A stretch of 10,841 bases of DNA. Source: Betaproteobacteria bacterium. Its GTDB lineage: Bacteria; Pseudomonadota; Gammaproteobacteria; Burkholderiales; Burkholderiaceae_C. Numbering within the stretch: the first letter of the stretch is position 1; every line of letters begins with the position of its first letter. The notes under the pieces were generated by a model. It was not told the origin of the DNA, did no database searches, and saw only the letters and a program-made list of their open reading frames with translations. The DNA lies in assembly GCA_009923895.1 (NCBI GenBank), contig RFSP01000042.1, positions 1-10,841 of the forward strand, written 5' to 3'. Positions 1-7,394 of this stretch are shown one piece after another. The position numbers and the translations under genes were made by a program.

Positions 1-1752
1 GGCATTTCTCGCGCCGAGCCGTATCTGTGTCTTGACGGGCAAGCCGCCCCCCGGTTTGCGCTGCGCATCTGCGCCCACCTGATCGCCCCAACCTCATCGC
101 CCAAGGGCGAAGCCCCCGTCGCAGGATTGCGGCTGCGGTGTGACGTCTCGCAATTGGACCCCAGCTCGGCCGAAGCAGTCTTGCAGCTGCAAGACATGGC
201 CCCTTGGTTCGAGCACAACGCCTGGATCCACTTTCTGGCCCCCCGTGGTTTGGAGCAATATTCGGGAGGCGGTTGGGGCACCCGCGACGTGTGCCAAGGC
301 CCTGTAGAAATGCTGTTGGCCCAAGCCCAGGTGCAGCCCGTGCGCGACCTGTTGCAACGCACCTTCGCCGCCCAAAACCCCAACGGGGACTGGCCGCAGT
401 GGTTCATGTTCTACCCCCGGGACGCACACATTCGAGCCGGTGACTCCCATGGCGACATTGTGTTTTGGCCCTTGCTGGCGCTGGCACGGTACCTCCTGGC
501 CAGTGCAGACGCCGAATTCCTGAACGAGAAGGTGCCGTTCCACGGGGAGCCAGTGGCGGTCACGGTCAGCGAACACGTGGAGCGCGCCTTGGCGCTGATA
601 CAAGCCCGTTGTATTGGAGGCACGCATCTGGCGTCTTACTGGCACGGCGACTGGAACGACTCGCTGCAACCAGCGGATCCGGAGTTGCGCGAGCGCATGT
701 GCAGTGGGTGGACTGTCACGCTTCACCACCAGACGCTGACCACTTTGGCGCAGGCGCTGCAAAGCCTGGGCCACGAGCTGCGTGCGCAAGATTTGCAGGC
801 CCGAGCAGCCCAAGTGGCGCAGGACTTCCAGCGCTACTTGGTGGTGAACGATGTGGTGACGGGCTATGCCCTGTTTGACTCCGGCAGGGGAGTCGTCCAG
901 AACAGCCCCTCGCCGCAGCACCTGATTCACCCCACAGACCACCTCACCGGCTTGAGGTACAGCCTCTTGCCCATGATGCACGCCGTGCTCGAGGACCTGC
1001 TCGAGCCCCACCAGGCCCAGCACCAAATGGCGCTGATGGCCCAACATCTTTGGGCCCCCGACGGGGCCCGCCTTTTCGATGCGCCCATGGTGTATCGAGG
1101 GGGACTGCAGCGACTGTTCCAGCGCGCTGAAAGCAGCGCCTTTTTTGGTCGAGAAATTGGTGTGATGTACACACACGCCCATCTGCGCTATGCCGAAACT
1201 CTGGCTCACATGGGACAAGCAGAGGCCTTTTTCCAAGCGTTGAGCCTGGCCCATCCCATTGGTCTGCGTCAACGCCTGCCACAGGCCAAAGCCCGGCAGG
1301 CCAACTGCTACTACTCCAGCTCAGATGCTGCATTTGCCGACCGCTACGAAGCCATGACCGGCTACCGCCAAATTGCACAGGGCACCGTCGCTTTGGAGGG
1401 TGGCTGGCGCGTGTACTCCAGCGGACCAGGGATCGCCCTGCGTTTGGTGTTGTGCAAGTGGCTGGGCGTGGAGTGCACGAAATCCCTCGTGCGACTGGAC
1501 CCCGTCATGCCGGCCACGCTCGACGGATTGCGCGCACATCTGCAAATATGCGACCGTCCCGTCGAAGTCACCTATCGAGTGGGCGCGTCAGGCCATGGCG
1601 TGCGCGAGGTCATGCTCAACGGCCAAAGCCTGAGCTTTTCTCGCCAGGCCAATCGCTATCGTCTGGGCGCAGCGGTGTTGGCTCGCAGCTGCGTCGAGCC
1701 ACTGCTGCGCGAACGGGACAATCGGCTGGAAGTGCATTTGGGGCAGGCCTGA
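1..1752 (+). CDS. GH94-type glycoside phosphorylase, C-terminal part (5'-truncated by window edge)
   Basis: The frame is open from base 1 to the TGA at 1750-1752, giving 583 residues without a credible internal start, so the gene begins upstream of the window. Family GH94 enzymes cleave beta-glucosidic bonds with phosphate, releasing glucose-1-phosphate; the catalytic domain is an (alpha/alpha)6 barrel. Visible signatures, numbered from base 1, are EQYSGGGWGTRD (85-96), the GDWND motif (216-220) that carries the family's catalytic acid aspartate, NCYYSSSDAAF (from 435) and GGWRVYSSGPG (from 467). The EQYSGGGWGTRDVCQGP stretch reminds me more of large 1,2-beta-oligoglucan phosphorylases than of cellobiose phosphorylase, but this is from memory and the substrate is uncertain. 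No signal peptide can be judged because the N-terminus is missing. It converges with the peptidase gene, with one base between the stop codons and no terminator visible. Family call is confident; substrate is not. Confidence 0.85.
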   Translation, partial: GISRAEPYLCLDGQAAPRFALRICAHLIAPTSSPKGEAPVAGLRLRCDVSQLDPSSAEAVLQLQDMAPWFEHNAWIHFLAPRGLEQYSGGGWGTRDVCQGPVEMLLAQAQVQPVRDLLQRTFAAQNPNGDWPQWFMFYPRDAHIRAGDSHGDIVFWPLLALARYLLASADAEFLNEKVPFHGEPVAVTVSEHVERALALIQARCIGGTHLASYWHGDWNDSLQPADPELRERMCSGWTVTLHHQTLTTLAQALQSLGHELRAQDLQARAAQVAQDFQRYLVVNDVVTGYALFDSGRGVVQNSPSPQHLIHPTDHLTGLRYSLLPMMHAVLEDLLEPHQAQHQMALMAQHLWAPDGARLFDAPMVYRGGLQRLFQRAESSAFFGREIGVMYTHAHLRYAETLAHMGQAEAFFQALSLAHPIGLRQRLPQAKARQANCYYSSSDAAFADRYEAMTGYRQIAQGTVALEGGWRVYSSGPGIALRLVLCKWLGVECTKSLVRLDPVMPATLDGLRAHLQICDRPVEVTYRVGASGHGVREVMLNGQSLSFSRQANRYRLGAAVLARSCVEPLLRERDNRLEVHLGQA

Positions 1753-1753
1753 G

Positions 1754-3859
1754 TCACGGCAAATTCAAGCCCAGCACCTGCTGCAAAAAGAGCACCGTGG
1801 CATAAAACTGGTAGTCCGCGTTTTCTTTGCGAGCGAAACCATGGCCCTCATTGTCGGCGCGCAGGTACCACACAGGCGTGCCGTTGGCGCGCACACGAGA
1901 GACGATCTGCTCGGCCTCGGTATAGGGCACACGAGGGTCGTTCTTGCCATGCACCACCATCAAGGGCTTGCGGATGCGGTGGGCTTGGGTCAGCGGCGAG
2001 ATGCGCTCCAGATGGGCACGCATGTCGGGATCTCGCTCATCCCCGTACTCCACCCGACGCAGGTCTCGCCGATAGGTCTCGGTGTTTTGCAAGAAGGTCA
2101 CGAAATGTGAAATCCCCACCACGTCGATCGAACCCGCGATGCGATCGGCGTAATGGGTGGCCACGGCCAGGCTCATGTATCCCCCATAACTGCCGCCGGT
2201 CACCACCACGCGCGAGGCATCCAGGTCGCTCTGTGTGGCCACCCAGTCCAGCAGCGCACCAATGTCCTTCACAGAATCCTCGCGCAACTTGCCGTTGTCC
2301 AGGGTCAAGAAGGTCTTGCCGTAGCCCGAGGATCCCCGCACATTGGGCTGGATCACCACCAGCCCCAGCTCTTGGATCAAATAGTTCGTGCGTCCCGCAA
2401 ATCCCATGCGGGCTTGCGACTCGGGCCCTCCATGGATGCTGATGAGCACAGGTCGTTTGCCTGTGAATTTCCCCGCCGGCGGGCGGTTGATCAGGCCCGA
2501 GATGGTGCGCCCGTCAAAGCTCTTCCAACGCACAATCTCTTGCGGCGTCATTCTCGGCACGGGGGTGGATGTGGATGCCGGTCGTGCCCACGCTTGCAGG
2601 GTCCCTTGCTCCACATCCAAGGTGTAGAGCCGATTGGGTGACTGCGCATCGTTCACGGTAAAGGCCAGTTCCGGTCGCTGACGGTGAAACACCGCTCGCG
2701 TCACGCTGCCCGCAGGCAGTGCAGGAAGCACCTTCTGCGCCCCAGTGCGCGCATCCAACACGCGCAATTCATCTCGGCCGTCCACGTTGATGCGCAGGGC
2801 CACCCAAGCGCCATCGCGAGACACACTCACGCCATCCACGTCCCAGGGGATCTGCGCGGTCATGCGCTCAAGGCGTCCGCTGGCCACATCCCAACGCATA
2901 AGTTCACTGAATTCGCTGGCGCTGTCACTCACCACCCACAGCTGCCGGTCATCGGGGGTGAATGCGATGGGGCGATACGTAGCCACCGCAGCGGATGACG
3001 CCATCGGCAACGCCTGCCGCAGCGCTCCTGTGGCCGTGTCCATCCACCACACTTGCGACTCATTGGCCGAGATGTAGCGCTGCAGGGCCAGCTGGCGGTC
3101 ATCGTGCGACACCGCTGCCACAGCCCATCCTGCACCATCGAGCTCTGCGATGCGCGTTTTTTGTTCTGGACGCAGGGGGTCGATCTTCCAGATCTGGGTC
3201 GTGGGTGGCGCTTGGCCAGCCACCCGATCCAAGGGCACCGAGGTGACGATGATGGCGCTTTCGCGATGCAGCCACCCGCTGAACTGATGACGGCGCTGCG
3301 AAGAGGTGAGCAGGGTCATCTCGCGTGTGGCCAGATCCAGGCGGAACACTTGGTACGCCTCGTTGCCGCCCACCGCCCTTTGCACGACCGCATAGCGGCC
3401 CTCTTGCGGCTCATAAGACGCCGTGTTGACGGGCTCGTCGCCTGGCGTGAGCAATTCGGCATTGGCTTGTGGCGAGGGCAGCCGCCACAACTGGCTCACA
3501 TGGCCGTTGGTGGGACGTCGGCTGATGAGCAACTCGCGTTGGGTCGGATGCCAGCCCACCAGGGCCATGCCATCAAAACGGTTGTAAGGCGCGACCCGGG
3601 CCACCAAACTTTGAGGCACGGCCGGCACGCCCTCGATCTTGAGCGCAGCGGGGGGCGCGACCACTCCTTGCGGTGCAGAAGCGGCCGTGGCCGCCATCGG
3701 CGGCTGGGCCTGCGGTGTCGCCGGTGGGGTCACCATGGGGTCGGTGACGGCGCAGCCTGACAAGGCCAGCCACCCCGTCAAACACCATGGAGCGAATCGA
3801 GCGATGAGCCCTGCGGACCCAACGCGACCGAGGCCCTTGGGTGGAGAAGCGTGGTTCAT
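1754..3859 (-). CDS. Lipoprotein S9-family (prolyl oligopeptidase-like) serine peptidase
   Basis: A 701-residue protein that probably cleaves short peptides in the periplasm while anchored to a membrane. The N-terminus has a signal peptide ending in lipobox LSGC with the lipidated cysteine at 36. Alanine at +2 would fit outer-membrane retention by the enteric rule. A Pro/Ala-rich linker (about 40-70) follows, then a WD/beta-propeller-like half (about 75-430) and a C-terminal alpha/beta hydrolase. The catalytic triad is readable: S557 in GGSYGGY, D641 in GKNDPRVP, H673 in NEGHGF; HGGP (476-479) fits the oxyanion region. The ATG at 3857-3859 was chosen because it gives a clean lipoprotein signal. 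The frame extends upstream to 4051 but only as overlap with mmsA. It starts 7 nt after the mmsA stop with only a weak GAGA Shine-Dalgarno sequence, suggesting translational coupling. Dipeptidyl-peptidase and acylaminoacyl-peptidase are possible alternatives within the family. Confidence 0.93.
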   Translation of the reverse strand: MNHASPPKGLGRVGSAGLIARFAPWCLTGWLALSGCAVTDPMVTPPATPQAQPPMAATAASAPQGVVAPPAALKIEGVPAVPQSLVARVAPYNRFDGMALVGWHPTQRELLISRRPTNGHVSQLWRLPSPQANAELLTPGDEPVNTASYEPQEGRYAVVQRAVGGNEAYQVFRLDLATREMTLLTSSQRRHQFSGWLHRESAIIVTSVPLDRVAGQAPPTTQIWKIDPLRPEQKTRIAELDGAGWAVAAVSHDDRQLALQRYISANESQVWWMDTATGALRQALPMASSAAVATYRPIAFTPDDRQLWVVSDSASEFSELMRWDVASGRLERMTAQIPWDVDGVSVSRDGAWVALRINVDGRDELRVLDARTGAQKVLPALPAGSVTRAVFHRQRPELAFTVNDAQSPNRLYTLDVEQGTLQAWARPASTSTPVPRMTPQEIVRWKSFDGRTISGLINRPPAGKFTGKRPVLISIHGGPESQARMGFAGRTNYLIQELGLVVIQPNVRGSSGYGKTFLTLDNGKLREDSVKDIGALLDWVATQSDLDASRVVVTGGSYGGYMSLAVATHYADRIAGSIDVVGISHFVTFLQNTETYRRDLRRVEYGDERDPDMRAHLERISPLTQAHRIRKPLMVVHGKNDPRVPYTEAEQIVSRVRANGTPVWYLRADNEGHGFARKENADYQFYATVLFLQQVLGLNLP

Positions 3860-3866
3860 CAGGGTC

Positions 3867-5387
<1,521 letters not shown>

Positions 5388-5434
5388 CGAGGTCTCCTGC
5401 CAAAATGTCCAAAGCCCTCGAGTCTAGACCTTGT

Positions 5435-5462
5435 GACCCAAATTGACAGCGCGCGACCCAAA
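5435..5462 (-). promoter_or_regulatory. Spaced direct repeat upstream of mmsA (candidate operator)
   Basis: The 8-mer TTTGGGTC on the minus strand occurs at 5455-5462 and again at 5435-5442, exactly 20 bp apart, which is about two helical turns. It lies 48-75 bp upstream of the mmsA start codon. Same-face half-sites like this can bind a dimeric activator or repressor. I cannot assign a regulator. The distal copy overlaps the U-run of the hairpin at 5460-5489, so chance similarity is possible. Confidence 0.25.
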
Positions 5463-5489
5463 AAGAACCCACCGCTTTCGCGGCGGGTT
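5460..5489 (-). terminator. Intrinsic-terminator-like hairpin pointing toward mmsA
   Basis: On the minus strand a 10-pair stem (arms 5480-5489 and 5466-5475) is closed by a GAAA loop (5476-5479), which is a GNRA tetraloop, and is followed by C then five U residues (5464-5460). The one imperfect pair is a G-U wobble on the minus strand but an A-C mismatch on the plus strand, and the plus side has only a short T-run. The terminator therefore reads best in the minus direction. No minus-strand gene lies directly upstream, so it terminates either a small RNA or an mmsA leader transcript. Its end is 72 nt from the mmsA start codon. Confidence 0.6.
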
Positions 5490-5555
5490 TCAAGTCCTCT
5501 GAGGAGGACGTCGTTGGGACTTGCACTGTAGAAGGCCAAAGGCCGAGTGATCCAT
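5490..5555 (-). CDS. Possible 21-residue leader peptide (speculative)
   Basis: A minus-strand mini-ORF of 21 codons starts at the ATG at 5553-5555 and stops with TGA at 5490-5492, immediately before the terminator hairpin. Its predicted end is Q-R-R-P-P-Q-R-T, using CGA CGT CCT CCT CAG AGG ACT: two arginines, a Pro-Pro pair known to slow ribosomes, and the AGG Arg codon. These codons overlap both arms of a 6-bp hairpin (5494-5499 with 5504-5509). Upstream, GAGGG lies 11 nt from the ATG, which is long for a Shine-Dalgarno sequence, and AGGG directly abuts it. An ORF this short is expected often by chance. Only its position relative to the terminator makes it worth recording. Confidence 0.15.
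   Translation of the reverse strand: MDHSAFGLLQCKSQRRPPQRT
5492..5522 (-). promoter_or_regulatory. Mutually exclusive RNA hairpins in the mmsA leader
   Basis: A perfect 6-bp stem can form between 5494-5499 and 5504-5509 with a 4-nt loop. Alternatively 5492-5497 (AAGTCC on plus) can pair perfectly with 5517-5522 (GGACTT). The two pairings share bases, so they cannot coexist fully. On the minus-strand RNA the stretch reads CCUCCUC, complementary to the Shine-Dalgarno core. The region sits just upstream of the terminator-like hairpin. Confidence 0.3.
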
Positions 5556-5586
5556 CCCTAGTTCATCCCTCGTTCATCCCTGGTTG
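5554..5586. repeat. Three-copy 11-bp tandem repeat
   Basis: Three adjacent copies of ATCCCTNGTTC on the plus strand: 5554-5564, 5565-5575 and 5576-5586 (the last ends in G). They differ at one internal base, plus the last base of copy three. On the minus strand the unit reads AACNAGGGATG. The 11-bp period is near one helical turn. The array lies 26-58 bp upstream of the chosen UPF0149 start and at the far end of the mmsA leader, so it could be a regulatory site for either side or a small neutral duplication. Confidence 0.7.
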
Positions 5587-5611
5587 ATCTCAAGTGCATG
5601 ACAATGCGCAC

Positions 5612-6268
5612 ATGACGGACCCGCTTGTGATGACCGATGCCGAAGTGGCCGAACTCGACACGCTGCTCGCCCGGGTCCCGCCCCCCTTGGATGCCCTGGA
5701 CACGTGTGCCTTGGACGGATTTTTGTGCGGCGTGCTGTTGCAGCCCAAAACGATCGCCCTGGAACGCTGGTGGCCCTGGGTCGTGGATGTCGATGCCCGT
5801 CCTTGGCCCGCTGGTGCGGACCCCCAAGGTCTGGCCTCATTGCACCGCTTGGTCCTGCGTCGCCACGCCGAGCTCGACCGCTGCATCGAGACCCGGCAGT
5901 GGTTTGACCCTTGGGTCTATGAAATCGACGATCCCACCCTGACTGCCGCTCAAATGACGCTGCCCTGGGTGGCCGGATTCGCCACCGCGATGGATCAATT
6001 CCCCGAACTGATGGCCCTTGAGGAGCCGGCGTTGATGGAGCCCCTGGCGGTGCTCTACGCCGCCTTTGATCCGCAAGACCTGGAAGAGGCCGACGAGTTG
6101 CTGGCCCTCATTGACACCTTGGAGCCACCCGCCACTTTGAGCGAGGCCACCGAAGACTTGGTGCGCAGCGTGCTGCTGTTGGCCGACGTGACCCGACCGG
6201 TTCGCGCCAGGCCCGCCTCACGCAGCGGGCGCCCTCGCCATCACAATCGCCGCGGCCCTGCCGCATAG
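5612..6268 (+). CDS. UPF0149/YecA (YgfB-like) family protein
   Basis: About 218 residues from the ATG at 5612, acidic, helical and without membrane segment or signal peptide, so cytosolic. The N-terminal half carries the family signature LDALDTCALDGFLCGVLLQP (close to residues 26-45), with MTLPWVAGFATAMDQFPEL further on, matching the UPF0149 domain; the general biochemical role of the family is not established. The C-terminal 24 residues are Arg-rich and low complexity (RPVRARPASRSGRPRHHNRR) and lack the zinc-binding SEC-like motif that some YecA proteins carry there. The start is uncertain: a GTG at 5594 and an ATG at 5630-5633 are also in frame, and none has a convincing Shine-Dalgarno sequence. 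It is followed 8 nt later by the tetR gene on the same strand, so the two are probably co-transcribed. Family call good; function unknown. Confidence 0.85.
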   Translation: MTDPLVMTDAEVAELDTLLARVPPPLDALDTCALDGFLCGVLLQPKTIALERWWPWVVDVDARPWPAGADPQGLASLHRLVLRRHAELDRCIETRQWFDPWVYEIDDPTLTAAQMTLPWVAGFATAMDQFPELMALEEPALMEPLAVLYAAFDPQDLEEADELLALIDTLEPPATLSEATEDLVRSVLLLADVTRPVRARPASRSGRPRHHNRRGPAA

Positions 6269-6276
6269 AATGCGCC

Positions 6277-6888
6277 ATGCCCCGGAGCTCCTTTCGCGAA
6301 CAAATGCTGCGCGTGCGCGAGGACGCCATCGTCACCGCGGTCAATCGCTTGCTTGCAGAAAAGGGGTTCGACCTCATGACGGTGGACCAGGTGGCCGCCG
6401 AGGTGGGCATTGCCAAGGCCAGCCTGTACAAACATTTCCCCTCCAAAGAGGCGCTGGCCGCTGCGGCCATGGTCCGCGTGATGGAGCAGGGGCTGCAGGT
6501 GGTGGACGACCAGGCCGCCCGTCACGATGCGGGGGTGTTGGACCGGCTGCAAGCCGTGGCACGCTGGGCCCTGCAGATGCAGCTGGCCGGGCAGATGCCC
6601 ACCTTGCCCTCACAAAATTCGTCGCTGCGCTCAGAGCTCGCCACCCATGCTCGCTACATGGACCTGCTCATGGAAATCAGCGACAAGCTGGGTGCTTGGA
6701 TCGTTGAGGCACAACGTGACGGCCACATCGATGCAAGCCTGCCCGCCGAGCTGGTGCTCTACACCTTGTACGCCCGCGCTTGCGACCCGGTGCCCGCCGT
6801 TTTGAAGTCTGGTGGGCGGTTTAGCGATGATGAAGTGGTGGAGTGGGTGCTGCAAACCTGTTTTTCAGGGCTGAGCGCCCGCACCTGA
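6277..6888 (+). CDS. TetR/AcrR-family transcriptional regulator
   Basis: A 203-residue protein with a typical TetR N-terminal DNA-binding domain. Residues about 13-60 read AIVTAVNRLLAEKGFDLMTVDQVAAEVGIAKASLYKHFPSKEAL (split here for description), where TVDQVAAEVGIAKASLYKHFPSK is the helix-turn-helix. The C-terminal half (about 65-203) is a helical ligand-binding and dimerisation domain without recognisable specificity, so the inducer and targets are unknown. TetR proteins usually repress their own promoter or a neighbour. The immediate neighbours are the UPF0149 gene 8 nt upstream and the convergent universal stress gene, neither an obvious classical target. The ATG at 6277 has no Shine-Dalgarno sequence, but a TAGAAT hexamer ends 5 nt before it. 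Family assignment is firm; the regulatory target is not inferable. Confidence 0.93.
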   Translation: MPRSSFREQMLRVREDAIVTAVNRLLAEKGFDLMTVDQVAAEVGIAKASLYKHFPSKEALAAAAMVRVMEQGLQVVDDQAARHDAGVLDRLQAVARWALQMQLAGQMPTLPSQNSSLRSELATHARYMDLLMEISDKLGAWIVEAQRDGHIDASLPAELVLYTLYARACDPVPAVLKSGGRFSDDEVVEWVLQTCFSGLSART

Positions 6889-6903
6889 GACACCGTACCT
6901 GGC

Positions 6904-7329
6904 CTAACGCACCAACAGCACGGGCACCTTGCTGAGTGCCAGCACTTTGGTGGCGACCGACCCCGTCACCAAATTGGCCAAAGCCCCATGGCCATGGGAG
7001 CCCATCATCACCAAGTCTTGATGCTTTTGGTGGGCCTCTTTGACGATCTGCTCGGCCGCCGGGCCCACCCGCGTCATGAACGAGACGTGCAACTCCGGTC
7101 TCATGGCAAAGAACGCTCGGATGGGCTTGAGGACTTTGGCCGACTGATCGTCGTAATACGCTTGCAGCGTTTGCCGGTCCACCGCACCGGCCGCGCGTGG
7201 AGGAATGGGAGGCGCCACGTGCAGCACGGTAAAGACCTGGCTGGCCCCCAACCACTCCTCATGCGCCGCCAGATAAGCCAGCATGCGCTTGGTGTACTCA
7301 CTGCCGTCAACGGCGACCAAAATTTTCAT
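6904..7329 (-). CDS. Universal stress protein (UspA family, ATP-binding type)
   Basis: A 141-residue single Usp domain. The N-terminus MKILVAVDGSEYT is the first beta-strand and nucleotide loop, and the C-terminal part carries G110-x2-G113-x9-G123-S124 (GSHGHG ... TGS), the ATP-binding signature of the MJ0577/UspFG-type branch. Such proteins are cytosolic homodimers induced by starvation and stress; the precise biochemical output is not defined by sequence. The start at 7327-7329 was chosen because GGGAG lies 7 nt upstream; an in-frame ATG at 7347 lacks this. It lies 65 nt downstream of pckG on the same strand, so read-through from pckG is plausible. It converges on tetR with 15 nt between the stops and no terminator visible. 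Family is certain; role is general. Confidence 0.95.
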   Translation of the reverse strand: MKILVAVDGSEYTKRMLAYLAAHEEWLGASQVFTVLHVAPPIPPRAAGAVDRQTLQAYYDDQSAKVLKPIRAFFAMRPELHVSFMTRVGPAAEQIVKEAHQKHQDLVMMGSHGHGALANLVTGSVATKVLALSKVPVLLVR

Positions 7330-7338
7330 GTCCCAACT

Positions 7339-7353
7339 CCCTGGCAAACAGGG
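7339..7353 (-). promoter_or_regulatory. Small hairpin overlapping the usp ribosome-binding site
   Basis: Arms 7339-7343 and 7349-7353 are perfectly complementary (CCCTG with CAGGG) with a 5-nt loop. On the minus-strand mRNA the downstream arm, CAGGG, includes part of the Shine-Dalgarno sequence used by the stress-protein gene. Folding would partly mask it. A 5-bp stem is short and could be coincidental, so this is only a candidate translational control element. Confidence 0.3.
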
Positions 7354-7394
7354 GGCAGTGTGAGACCGATTCGGGTCGCGGGCGTTGCGTCAGA

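Noticed and set aside
94..1272. A 392-codon minus-strand frame opposite the GH94 gene
   Set aside because: The GH94 reading on the plus strand has family motifs throughout; the antisense product is low complexity and unrecognisable.
5534..5544. GGCC-AAA-GGCC inverted repeat
   Set aside because: Four-base stem with a three-base loop is expected by chance in GC-rich DNA.
6889..6903. Possible terminator between convergent tetR and usp
   Set aside because: The 15-nt gap contains no stem with a U-run on either strand.
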